From NCBI RefSeq assembly GCF_947493875.1, contig NZ_CANLSU010000005.1:230169-294168 (forward strand): a stretch of 64,000 nucleotides of DNA, given 5' to 3'. The position numbers and the translations under genes are program-made. The notes under the pieces were generated by a model. It searched no databases and was not told where the DNA came from. It saw only the letters and a list, made by a program, of their open reading frames with translations. This DNA comes from an uncultured Marinococcus sp. (GTDB lineage Bacteria; Bacillota; Bacilli; Bacillales; Marinococcaceae). This document shows, one piece after another, positions 1-7,890 of this stretch (positions are counted from its first letter, which is position 1; each line of letters begins with the position of its first letter).

Positions 1-76
1 TGTTTTTCATTTCGATACTAATCACACTACCTATCAACAGAAAAGGTTTACTTGCCAGGGTAATGGAGGGGGATGT

Positions 77-1180
77 ATGCTATCAGGATTTTTCGTCAAT
101 ATAACGATTCTTACGGCTTTTATTTTCTTGTTTCACCGTGTGTTTTATAAAACATCTTTAACGCCCGCTTCCTCTCTCCGGCAAAAAGCAGCGGCCGGGA
201 CAGCCAGTGGACTGTTGGGAGTAGTCCTGCTTTTGTACAGCATCCCTCTTCCCCACGACGCCTTTATTGACCTTCGCATGGTGCCTGTGGCATTGATGGC
301 TTTATTTGGAGGCTGGGTGCCTGCTGTTATTTCCGGCACGATTATTATCGCCGGGCGTTTATTGATCGATTTCAGCACTGCTTCTGTGGCCTCGTTTTTT
401 CTCATCGTTGCCGGCGTTGTTTCTTTCAGTCTTATACATACCTTTGTTCGAAGAGTCCGGCGGCAGGCAGCCTGGATGGTAGCTGTTACGAGCATCTATA
501 TAAGCATCCTGCTTTTCTTTATCCTTCCCTTCCAGGACTGGCTTTTCGCTTCCGTTGCCTACCTCATTGCTTCTACAGCGGGAATGTCGATCGCCGTTTA
601 TATGTTTATTCACCTCACGAAGGTCAATCAGATGTTTAATCGCTACTATTATCAGGCCTACAGGGATCACTTAACGAATTTGTATAACCAGCGGGCATAC
701 CAGGAAATGTTTCAATTGGCAAAAACTGAATATTCAGAAAAATGCCGCCCACTTTCCCTGCTGATGCTGGACATTGATTATTTCAAGCAGATTAACGACA
801 CTTACGGCCATCCTGATGGAGATGCTATTTTGAAGCAGTTCAGTGAAGTGCTGCTGGCTTCCATTCGCCCAAGTGATGATGCGTTCAGGATCGGAGGCGA
901 GGAATTTGCAGTTCTGCTTTACGATTGTGAAGCAGAGCATGCTGAGACCGTGGCCGAACGCATTCGAACAGATATTAACCGAACTGCATTCATCATTCAG
1001 CAGCCTCCCGGCTTTCTTTCTGTCACTGTCTCCATCGGGGCTGCCACGTATCCATCTCCCGGGCAGGACATATCCGATTTACACATTGCAGCGGACGATG
1101 CTTTATATCAGGCAAAGCATCTGGGCCGCAACCGCATCTGCTCTTACCGGGCATCCGGGCAGGAGCAGGAAATGCTTTAA
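77..1180 (+). CDS. Membrane-bound diguanylate cyclase (5TM-LYT sensor + GGDEF)
   Basis: Makes the second messenger cyclic di-GMP from two GTP at the membrane. The first ~190 residues hold six or so hydrophobic segments of the 5TM-5TMR_LYT type found in LytS/YhcK-like sensors. The GGDEF domain follows, with an intact GGEEF active site at residues 273-277 and an RPSD inhibitory (I-) site exactly five residues before it, so product inhibition is likely. No EAL or HD-GYP domain is present. The start at 77 follows a strong GGAGGGGG box. The stop overlaps the convergent small gene by four bases. Cyclic di-GMP commonly controls EPS production, so a link to the EPS loci downstream is possible but only inferred. 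Confidence 0.93.
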   Translation: MLSGFFVNITILTAFIFLFHRVFYKTSLTPASSLRQKAAAGTASGLLGVVLLLYSIPLPHDAFIDLRMVPVALMALFGGWVPAVISGTIIIAGRLLIDFSTASVASFFLIVAGVVSFSLIHTFVRRVRRQAAWMVAVTSIYISILLFFILPFQDWLFASVAYLIASTAGMSIAVYMFIHLTKVNQMFNRYYYQAYRDHLTNLYNQRAYQEMFQLAKTEYSEKCRPLSLLMLDIDYFKQINDTYGHPDGDAILKQFSEVLLASIRPSDDAFRIGGEEFAVLLYDCEAEHAETVAERIRTDINRTAFIIQQPPGFLSVTVSIGAATYPSPGQDISDLHIAADDALYQAKHLGRNRICSYRASGQEQEML

Positions 1181-1365
1181 CCTTCTGCTTTTGCTTTTTT
1201 TCGGAAGAGTCTCTGATATCCGGGAATAGAATCTTCTTTTTCAGACGTTAAAGCGACCGGACGGATAATATTTCCCGACTTCATAAAAACGATGTTTTTT
1301 CCAATTCTCAGGACTTGATACACACGCTGATCGATGGAGCAACGATACAAATCACCTGTTCTCAA
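1177..1365 (-). CDS. Small hypothetical protein (about 62 aa)
   Basis: Short basic protein of unknown function. Its 3' end overlaps the convergent cyclase stop codon. An upstream GTG at 1374 is possible, but the GGGAG box lies directly against it. The TTG at 1365 has that box at about eight bases, so I prefer it. The sequence (LRTGDLYRCSIDQRVYQVLR...) looks like a small beta-rich domain and has no signal peptide or membrane segment. I do not recognise a family. It could be spurious, but the reading frame and ribosome binding site are reasonable. Confidence 0.45.
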   Translation of the reverse strand: MRTGDLYRCSIDQRVYQVLRIGKNIVFMKSGNIIRPVALTSEKEDSIPGYQRLFRKKAKAEG

Positions 1366-1484
1366 CCTATTCACTCCCAGGGTTTAAGTTATTAACAGTC
1401 TTTCGCGTTTTTGATATTTCTAATATTATACAATTTCTACGAAGCACTGGACAGCCATTCCTCTCACTGAACTCCAGTATATAG

Positions 1485-1516
1485 AAAAAGCCGTTCCTTT
1501 GCGGGACGGCTTTTTT
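1485..1516 (-). terminator. Intrinsic terminator of the GntR gene
   Basis: AAAAAGCCGTTCC, a short TTTGC loop and GGGACGGCTTTTTT form a GC-rich stem with A and T tracts on both sides. It lies just past the stop of the minus-strand GntR gene and could work in both directions. Confidence 0.85.
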
Positions 1517-1532
1517 CGGTCTCAAATGACCC

Positions 1533-2225
1533 TTAATCCACCTGCACATTCTTAATCGCACGGCGCACCGATTGAATCAGCAGGTCAAAGGCTTTCTGGG
1601 CTTTTTCAATATCCTGCTCTGCCAGCCCCTCCAGTAACGTGTGATGGTACGGGTAGCTTTCATCAAAGATATGTTCAATGCCAAAGGGCTCGTTCCAGAA
1701 TTGTTCAAACTGGTCCCCCACAGAATTAATGATGCTGTTGAGAAAATCGTTATCCGCCAGCTGATAGATGTATTCATGAAAGGAAGCATCCGCCTGGTTC
1801 GCCGTTTTCCGGTCATTGTGGCTGATGGCTTCTTCATATTCCGTTAAATACGCTTGCAGCTGCTTTATATCCTTTTCTTGAATATTTGAAATCGCCAGGT
1901 CAATCGCCTTTTTCTCCAGCGCCTCCCGCACCTCAAGAATTTCCAGCAGAAACCGCTGTTCGTTCTCGATATCAAACATCGTATGAATATAAAACGGGCG
2001 CAGCTCGTTCACGAAAATGCCCTTGCCGTTAATCACCTGGATCGCCCCTCGGGACTCGAGAATCTGCAGTGCTTCCCGCAGCGTTGAGCGGCCGATCTGC
2101 AGCTTTTCCGACATATCGCTGACGCTTGGCAGGCGGTCCCCCTCCTTTAATTTTTCTGATTTGATAAACGCATATATTTCATCCACCACCTGGGCAGACA
2201 GCTTTTGTTTTTTTATAGCTTTCAC
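1533..2225 (-). CDS. GntR/FadR-family transcriptional regulator
   Basis: DNA-binding regulator of 230 aa. An N-terminal winged helix of the GntR type (about residues 8-75, with GDRLPSVSDMSEKLQIGRST and REALQILESRG) is followed by an all-helical FCD ligand-binding domain. That domain includes an HEYIYQLADN segment and a late YPYHHTLLEG segment with the His residues that usually hold a metal in this family. It is divergent from the PLP lyase-NhaC operon and a perfect palindrome lies in the gap between them, so it probably controls that operon and itself. FCD regulators usually sense small carboxylic or amino acids; the ligand here is unknown. Confidence 0.9.
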   Translation of the reverse strand: MKAIKKQKLSAQVVDEIYAFIKSEKLKEGDRLPSVSDMSEKLQIGRSTLREALQILESRGAIQVINGKGIFVNELRPFYIHTMFDIENEQRFLLEILEVREALEKKAIDLAISNIQEKDIKQLQAYLTEYEEAISHNDRKTANQADASFHEYIYQLADNDFLNSIINSVGDQFEQFWNEPFGIEHIFDESYPYHHTLLEGLAEQDIEKAQKAFDLLIQSVRRAIKNVQVD

Positions 2226-2339
2226 TAAGGAATACCACCCTTCAGCGTTGTTATTCTTTTTATTATAACTTGAATTGCCATATGAAAGGAAATGTGCCGG
2301 GAAATAAAAAAACCTTGCTTAATTTATCAGAATATTTTA

Positions 2340-2354
2340 ACCTATATGATAGGT
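2340..2354. promoter_or_regulatory. Candidate GntR operator palindrome
   Basis: ACCTAT-ATG-ATAGGT is a perfect 6+6 bp inverted repeat with a 3-base spacer, about 30 bases upstream of the lyase start. Its position in the only gap between the GntR gene and the lyase operon suggests it is the regulator's binding site. Function is inferred from position and symmetry only. Confidence 0.5.
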
Positions 2355-2384
2355 AGACAGCATGACTCATTGGAGGGTTGCATA

Positions 2385-3560
2385 ATGGAATTAACGGACG
2401 AAGAAATTTGCATGGGGGACGGCGACAATGAAGGAAATCCCTACCACGCCGTGGCACCACCGATTTATCAGACGAGTCTTTTCACCAAACCGACATTTGA
2501 AGCATTCGCCGAGGATCAGGTGCATGAAAACGAGCGCCACGTGTACAGCCGGGGCACCAACCCTACGGTCGAGGTGCTCGAGCAAAAGCTCGCTGCCCTG
2601 GAGCGCGGCGAGGCCTGCAAGTGCTTTGGCTCCGGCATGGGGGCGATCAGCAGCACCTGGATGACAATTCTCCGTCCCGGCGATCACGTGCTGTTTTTGA
2701 ATCACACCTATGGGCCGGCCCTGCAGCTGATCGAACACCTGTCTTTCTTTGATATTGCCTATACGGTCTGGACCAAGGACTCTGAGAGAAGCATGGAGGA
2801 CTGCATTCAGCGAAACACCGCCCTCATTTATATGGAAAACCCCGGAACAATGACCATGCAGATTATCGACATAGAACAGGCGGTCGCCATGGCCAGGGAC
2901 CATAGCATTACCACCATGATGGACAATACGTGGTCGACCCCGCTTTTTCAAAAGCCTTTAACCATGGGTGTGGATATTGTGGTTCATTCGTTAACCAAGT
3001 ATATCGGAGGCCACAGCGACGTGCTCGGCGGAGCCGTGATCGCAAGCCGGGCGTTTATTAAAAAATTGTTTTTCCACGGCTATCAGCTGTTCGGGTCGGT
3101 GCTGTCTGCGATGGAGGCCTCCATGGTCATCCGGGGGCTGCGTACACTACCGCTCCGGATGAGAAATCATGAAAGCAATGCGGCAGAGATTATTTCTTTT
3201 CTGCAGACCCGCCCCGAAATAAAAGCGATTCACCATCCATCGGTGAACGAGGAAGCCAGTGTCCTGGTCGACCAGCAGTTTTACGGCTTGTCCGGGCTGC
3301 TCAGCTTTGAATTAAAGGACGGCGGCTTTGAAAGCGTGGCACGCTTCATCAACGAGCTGCGCCTGTTTCGCATCGGCACAAGCTGGGGCGGATTTGAGAG
3401 CCTGGTCACCTCCCCGGTGAAGCCCGGCAACGAAGAGGCTCTTCTCCGCCAGGGGTTTGACCACGGCCTGATCCGGCTGTCGGTCGGCCTCGAGGGAGCT
3501 CCGCAGCAGATTCAGGACCTCGAAGGTGCATTTGAACGAACCAGGCATTATGTGCAGTAG
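2385..3560 (+). CDS. Cys/Met-metabolism PLP enzyme (methionine gamma-lyase / cystathionine lyase type)
   Basis: PLP-dependent enzyme of the trans-sulfuration family, 391 aa, about the usual length. The PLP-binding lysine is in SLTKYIGGHSDVLGG, the cofactor aspartate is in MMDNTWSTP, and YSRGTNPTVEVLE is the usual substrate-loop motif. The start at 2385 has a GGAGGG box seven bases upstream; longer in-frame starts lack one. Family members act as cystathionine synthase or lyase or methionine gamma-lyase and the sequence alone does not separate these. The adjacent transporter and divergent GntR gene favour a catabolic role on a sulfur amino acid. Lyase and transporter genes are 35 bases apart and almost certainly cotranscribed. 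Confidence 0.9.
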   Translation: MELTDEEICMGDGDNEGNPYHAVAPPIYQTSLFTKPTFEAFAEDQVHENERHVYSRGTNPTVEVLEQKLAALERGEACKCFGSGMGAISSTWMTILRPGDHVLFLNHTYGPALQLIEHLSFFDIAYTVWTKDSERSMEDCIQRNTALIYMENPGTMTMQIIDIEQAVAMARDHSITTMMDNTWSTPLFQKPLTMGVDIVVHSLTKYIGGHSDVLGGAVIASRAFIKKLFFHGYQLFGSVLSAMEASMVIRGLRTLPLRMRNHESNAAEIISFLQTRPEIKAIHHPSVNEEASVLVDQQFYGLSGLLSFELKDGGFESVARFINELRLFRIGTSWGGFESLVTSPVKPGNEEALLRQGFDHGLIRLSVGLEGAPQQIQDLEGAFERTRHYVQ

Positions 3561-3595
3561 CAGTTAAACTGAAGTATGGATGAGGAGGAAATAGC

Positions 3596-5080
3596 ATGTC
3601 TGAACATACAGAACAGCAGCACCGGCCGCAGCCGGGTATAGGGATCGCCCTTATTCCGGTGTTTCTCGCCGTAGCCATTCTCGTAGGCGGCATCGGCATT
3701 CTGCAGTATCCCGCTGAGCTGATGCTCGTTTTTGCCGCGGTCGTTTTCGTCATCTTTGCGGTCATTTACGGGGCCAAGTGGGACAATATCATTCTGGAAA
3801 TGGGAGAAAAGATCAAGCGCGCGCTTCCGGCCATTCTGATTCTGCTCAGCATCGGCATCATCATCGGCTCCTGGATGATTTCAGGAACGATTCCGCTGAT
3901 GGTGTACTACGGCCTGCAGCTGATCAATCCGGCGCATTTATTTGTACTCGCCTTTATTGTTACCGCTATCACATCCACCTTTACCGGTACAAGCTGGGGC
4001 TCGGCCGGGACAATTGGTGTCGCCCTGATCAGTATCGCCCAGACGATGGACGTATCTCTTGCGATCACAGCGGGCGCGGTCGTTTCCGGGGCGTATTTCG
4101 GGGATAAGCTCTCCCCGCTCTCAGACACGACCAACATGAGCGCCATCGCCGCGGGCTCGGATCTTTATGAGCACATCCGTCATATGTTGTATACCGCCGT
4201 CCCTTCGTCGATTCTCGCGCTCATTGTTTTCTGGATTGCCGGTACGACGATTCCAACATCCTCCGGCCAGATCGCCGAGGTGGAAAGCATGACCGCTTCG
4301 CTGGAAAATTTATTTTCGCTGAATCCCCTGCTGCTCGTTCCGCCATTGATTGTGTTGATTGGATCCATGATGAAAAAGCCGCCGCTGATTATTTTATTTG
4401 TTTCCTCGCTCACGGCTTTGCTGCTCGCGTGGATTCTTCAGGGAGCCGCGTTCAGTAATATTTTTGCCTCTGTGGTCTCCGGGTTTACGACAGATATGCT
4501 TCCGGAAAATGTGGAATTATCGGAGGACCTGTCTTCGCTGTTGAACCGGGGCGGCCTGTATTCGATGTATAATGCCACCTTCTTTATCTTTTGTGCGTTT
4601 TTCTTCGCCTCGGCTCTCGAAGCCTCCAATGTACTGCGCGTGCTGCTTGAAGGAATCATTCAAAAGCTCCGTTCGACGGGCAGCATCGTTTTCACGACGC
4701 TCGTATCCGGCTTTGTTGTGATTAATGGAACATCCAACGCACTCGTCACCTATTTTCTGATAAAGGATATTTACGGCGACGTGTTTCGAAAGCACCGCCT
4801 GCATCCGGTCAACCTGTCGAGAAGCATGGAGGATTCGGTCACCATCACCGAGGTGCTGATGCCATGGACCGTGTCCGGCGTCTTTATGGCCACCACGCTC
4901 GGCGTAGGCAACTTTGAATTCCTGCCGTGGGCCGTATTTAACTGGGGCGGCTTTATCTTTTCTGCACTGCTCGCGTTTCTGGCGCCGTGGACCAATAACT
5001 TCGGCATCCGCACGCTGCCGGAGGCTTCCGCCCAGTACGGCGAGCCTTCTGAGGAAGAACCTCAATCTCTTTATAAATAA
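3596..5080 (+). CDS. nhaC: NhaC-family Na+-coupled antiporter, possibly an amino-acid transporter
   Basis: Integral membrane protein of 494 aa with about 12 hydrophobic segments and the NhaC hallmark GAYFGDKLSPLSDTTN. The family contains Na+/H+ antiporters, the malate/lactate antiporter MleN and the methionine transporter MetT. Because this gene follows a Cys/Met PLP lyase in one operon, uptake of methionine or a related sulfur compound is a reasonable alternative to simple Na+ export. The start at 3596 follows a GAGGAGG box. A strong terminator follows the stop. Family assignment is firm; substrate is inferred. Confidence 0.88.
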   Translation: MSEHTEQQHRPQPGIGIALIPVFLAVAILVGGIGILQYPAELMLVFAAVVFVIFAVIYGAKWDNIILEMGEKIKRALPAILILLSIGIIIGSWMISGTIPLMVYYGLQLINPAHLFVLAFIVTAITSTFTGTSWGSAGTIGVALISIAQTMDVSLAITAGAVVSGAYFGDKLSPLSDTTNMSAIAAGSDLYEHIRHMLYTAVPSSILALIVFWIAGTTIPTSSGQIAEVESMTASLENLFSLNPLLLVPPLIVLIGSMMKKPPLIILFVSSLTALLLAWILQGAAFSNIFASVVSGFTTDMLPENVELSEDLSSLLNRGGLYSMYNATFFIFCAFFFASALEASNVLRVLLEGIIQKLRSTGSIVFTTLVSGFVVINGTSNALVTYFLIKDIYGDVFRKHRLHPVNLSRSMEDSVTITEVLMPWTVSGVFMATTLGVGNFEFLPWAVFNWGGFIFSALLAFLAPWTNNFGIRTLPEASAQYGEPSEEEPQSLYK

Positions 5081-5084
5081 ACAG

Positions 5085-5134
5085 AAAAATGCCCCTCTGG
5101 CGCCGCATGAACGGCGGACAGAGAGGCATTTTTT
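5085..5134. terminator. Bidirectional intrinsic terminator
   Basis: A long stem (AAAATGCCcCTCTGgCGCCG pairing with CGGCGgaCAGAGaGGCATTTT) is flanked by A and T tracts. It lies between the convergent transporter genes and can end both transcripts. Confidence 0.9.
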
Positions 5135-5137
5135 CAT

Positions 5138-6304
5138 TTAATGCGACTTTGCTTCACTTTCCCGCACCCGCGGCGCCCGGTACGCCATCAGCGCAATCGC
5201 CATGGCGACCACCACAAGTGCGCTTCCGGCCCAGGAGGTGGCCGCAACGACGGACTGTTCCACGACGATGCCGCCGAGAATGGACCCGATCGCAATGCCG
5301 ACCTGAAGGGCCGAGGTGTTCACGCTCTGCTGAATATCCGACGTTTCCGGTGCGACGGCGATCAAATAGCTCTGCTGCGCCGGAGCGATCGACCAGCTGA
5401 GAATGCCCCAGATAATGACGGCTGTGATGAAGAGGGCCATCGAGTTCGTCGCAAACGGCAGGATGAATAGGATGACCGCAAACGAGGCGATGAACGTAAG
5501 CGACATTTTTTTGGATCCGAACTGGTCGGTCAGCCAGCCGCCGACGCCACCGCCGGAGACCGCTGCGGCACCGAAAATGAAGAACATAGCGCTGATCCAG
5601 AACGAGTTCAGTCCCATCGTTTCCTGCATGAACGGGTTAAAGTAGCCGTACAGTGTGTAGTGGCCTGCAAGCACGAGCAGCGTCACGCTGTGAATGCCGA
5701 CGATCTTGATGTCCTTGAGCGAGCGGATTTGTTGGCCGACCGTGACCACCTGCTCCGGCTGCATGCGCGGCAGAAAGCGGACCATGAGCGCACCAATCAG
5801 CACCGTGAGCACTGCAATCATGACAAAGATGATCCGCCAGCCGAACGCCTCGCCGATAAGCACGCCGAGCGGCACCCCGAGCACGAGCGCTGAGCTCACG
5901 CCCATCGTGACGAGGCCGATGCTGCGGGAACGGTATTTCGCTTCCACGAGCTTTGGGGCCATCGTGAGCGCGAGCACAATAATGAGCGCAGCGCTGGCCG
6001 CTGTCACAAACCGGGCTGCCATCAGCACCGCAAACGTCGGAGCAAAGCTTGCGCCGATATTCGCGATGGCAAATACGGCGAGCGCCCACATATACACAGT
6101 TTTGCGCTCCACGTTGGACGTAAACGAAAGCAATAGCGGCCCCGCCACCGCAAATACGAGGGCAAAAATCGTAATCAGCTGCCCGGCAATCGCAATAGAG
6201 ACCCCTAAATCGTCCGAAATGAGCGGAAGAATGCCGCTGATAATCAGTTCGACCATGCCGACAATAAACGCCGACACCGCCAGTAAGTATACACGTGAAT
6301 TCAT
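5138..6304 (-). CDS. MFS efflux transporter (DHA1, AraJ/PbuE-like)
   Basis: Major facilitator of 388 aa with 12 predicted transmembrane segments. The N-terminus (MNSRVYLLAVSAFIVGMVEL) and the LTDQFGSKK loop between helices 8 and 9 match the PbuE/AraJ group, which exports purines, arabinose-like sugars or drugs. The start at 6304 follows a GAGGT box. I looked for the purine riboswitch that precedes pbuE in Bacillus subtilis and do not see it in the 150-base leader. The gene stands alone, convergent with the NhaC gene and terminated by the shared hairpin. Substrate unknown. Confidence 0.85.
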   Translation of the reverse strand: MNSRVYLLAVSAFIVGMVELIISGILPLISDDLGVSIAIAGQLITIFALVFAVAGPLLLSFTSNVERKTVYMWALAVFAIANIGASFAPTFAVLMAARFVTAASAALIIVLALTMAPKLVEAKYRSRSIGLVTMGVSSALVLGVPLGVLIGEAFGWRIIFVMIAVLTVLIGALMVRFLPRMQPEQVVTVGQQIRSLKDIKIVGIHSVTLLVLAGHYTLYGYFNPFMQETMGLNSFWISAMFFIFGAAAVSGGGVGGWLTDQFGSKKMSLTFIASFAVILFILPFATNSMALFITAVIIWGILSWSIAPAQQSYLIAVAPETSDIQQSVNTSALQVGIAIGSILGGIVVEQSVVAATSWAGSALVVVAMAIALMAYRAPRVRESEAKSH

Positions 6305-6412
6305 AACACAATGACCTCGAAAGACTCCTTCGTCTTCCGTCCCTTTCTATCCTAAAATCTTCTATTTCATTCTAACATGAACCTCACACCGAAAACGATA
6401 TGATGCCTGCAC

Positions 6413-6443
6413 GAAAAAAGCAGCACCCGAACCGGGTCCTGCC
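6413..6443 (-). terminator. Intrinsic terminator of the 6453-6806 gene
   Basis: GGCAGGACCCGGTTCGGGTGCTGC followed by TTTTTT on the minus strand forms a GC-rich hairpin with a U tract, just after the stop of the 117-aa gene. Confidence 0.85.
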
Positions 6444-6452
6444 TTCTCTCAT

Positions 6453-6806
6453 TTATATCAGCTGCGCATTGGGTGTCGTTTTTTCGTGACTCTGGTACTG
6501 CCTGGCCATGATGCCTTCCGGGGTAATCTCCCAATCGGTGATCGACAGCACCAATTCGTGTCGAAAACCGGTCAAACGGCAGGAGGCCAGCTCCTCTATG
6601 TGTACCGGGCGCCCCTGCAGTTCCTCCAGCAGCTCGTACGTTTCCGGCTTCCACATCATATATTCGTCGTAAAAGAAAGGAATAAGTAATCCTTCCTTTC
6701 GCTGCTTTGCCTGTTCGAAGTTAACAATTGCACTATCACGAAAAAGAGAGCCGATGTCTTCCCAGCGCTCCGAGCGGACCTGGGCTGCAATGAACGTGTT
6801 TCTCAT
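6453..6806 (-). CDS. Hypothetical protein (117 aa)
   Basis: Soluble mixed alpha/beta protein of unknown function, with no signal peptide or membrane segment. The start at 6806 follows AAAGGAG and the gene has its own terminator, so it is probably real and monocistronic. Visible features are many aromatic residues (FFYDEYMMWKPETYELLEEL) and a C-terminal stretch ending in QYQSHEKTTPNAQLI. I do not recognise a family. It is the last intact gene before the EPS island. Confidence 0.6.
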   Translation of the reverse strand: MRNTFIAAQVRSERWEDIGSLFRDSAIVNFEQAKQRKEGLLIPFFYDEYMMWKPETYELLEELQGRPVHIEELASCRLTGFRHELVLSITDWEITPEGIMARQYQSHEKTTPNAQLI

Positions 6807-6892
6807 CTATGACAACTCCTTTCCTCCCTCTATTCCCAAAAGAGAGGAAAGTTAGTCATGAATGGTGAATGTTTTGTAAGAAACACTCCCAT

Positions 6893-7027
6893 TTACTGCG
6901 GCTGAAACAGCTCTACGAGCAGGAGCGCCACGGCCCCAAGCATGGTTGCCTAGCTGCCAAATTCGGTTAGCACAACTTTGGTCTGCTTGGCCTGCTGGGT
7001 GAGCCCGTGTTCCTTCAACCAGCAACC
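6893..7027 (-). pseudogene. C-terminal remnant of a ROK-family (XylR/NagC-type) protein
   Basis: Read on the minus strand from 7027 this gives GCWLKEHGLTQQAKQTKVV, LTEFGS, an in-frame TAG, then ATMLGAVALLLVELFQPQ and a TAA stop at 6893. The segment ending in 'LGAVALLLVELF' is the typical C-terminal helix of ROK repressors and sugar kinases. The rest of the gene is missing exactly where the A+T-rich EPS DNA starts. It is too short for a family search to be secure, but the pattern with an internal stop is that of a decayed gene truncated by the island. A different, intact ROK gene lies at 46030-47202. Confidence 0.65.
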
Positions 7028-7043
7028 ATATAAAGTTTTATTT

Positions 7044-7733
7044 TCAATCAAAATCTTTTTTATCTATTATCGGAATAGTTCCTAAAATAGGTAAGCTTAG
7101 TTCTTCCGTAATATCTTCTTCATTTTTAATTGATTTATCTAGAAATTCTATCATAAAAGCTAGACTAACACCTAAAATTAACCCTATCATCAAAGATATA
7201 AATAAATTTAACACAGGTTGAGGGTAAACTGGGGTATTACTTTCAGCTATTTTAGCTTGAGACAAGATGCTTACGTTGTCTACATCCATAATAGTAGAGA
7301 TTTCTTGTTCAAAAGTTTCAGCCAAAGTATTCGCTAATTTTACAGCCTTTTGTGGAGAAGTATCTTCTATGGTTACTGTGGCCACTTGAGATTCTTCTTC
7401 TGCTGTAACACTTATTTTAGAACGTAAATCACTTGTTGAACTTTGGAAATTAGTTTTCTCTAAAACTGGTTCTAATATAGCCGGACTAGTCATAATTACA
7501 TTATATGTACTAATCAATTCCCGGCTTGATTGCAAATCTGTAGTAGTCAACTCTTCATTTTCATTTTGAGATTGATTGACTAGCACTTGAGTAGAAGCTT
7601 GGTAACGTGGTGTTAGAACGAAAAAAGTAATTATAGCTCCTACAATAAGAGTAATCAAAACAATAGAAAAAATTAAACCCATGTGTTTTTTAGCTATTTT
7701 TAAAATTTCCAGTACACTAATTGATTCCTTCAT
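7044..7733 (-). CDS. wzz: Wzz/CapA-type polysaccharide chain-length regulator
   Basis: Membrane protein of 229 aa that sets EPS chain length and usually activates a partner tyrosine kinase. It has two transmembrane segments (about residues 18-40 and 170-190) around an extracellular domain with the LVNQSQ and STYNVIMTSPAIL motifs of this family. The cytoplasmic tail ends LPILGTIPIIDKKDFD. The ATG at 7733 follows GGAGG at five bases and is preferred to the upstream TTG at 7745. No kinase follows it; the only BY-kinase in the window is at 55559-56251. It is the last gene of locus 1 and a paralogue of the Wzz at 26460-27227. Confidence 0.88.
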   Translation of the reverse strand: MKESISVLEILKIAKKHMGLIFSIVLITLIVGAIITFFVLTPRYQASTQVLVNQSQNENEELTTTDLQSSRELISTYNVIMTSPAILEPVLEKTNFQSSTSDLRSKISVTAEEESQVATVTIEDTSPQKAVKLANTLAETFEQEISTIMDVDNVSILSQAKIAESNTPVYPQPVLNLFISLMIGLILGVSLAFMIEFLDKSIKNEEDITEELSLPILGTIPIIDKKDFD

Positions 7734-7890
7734 ATAATCCTCCAACTAAAATTTCATTTTCTTATTGCGAGTCTATTATTGTATATCTAAATTCTCGTTA
7801 TATGTTTTTAATATAAGCGACAAATCTAATAATTAGTAATAGTAACAAAAACAAAAATAACTCACTACAAAATTTTTAACGTGTTTAAAT

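Noticed and set aside
1367..1561. 64-codon minus-strand frame across the GntR terminator
   Set aside because: It runs through a strong terminator and overlaps the regulator's 3' end; no ribosome binding site or recognisable sequence.
5694..6314. 206-codon open frame on the plus strand
   Set aside because: Antisense shadow of the MFS transporter with Ser/Thr/Arg-rich low complexity and no ribosome binding site.
6305..6450. Possible purine riboswitch before the PbuE-like gene
   Set aside because: The leader has no recognisable three-way purine aptamer or conserved loop motifs; only the neighbour's terminator is present.
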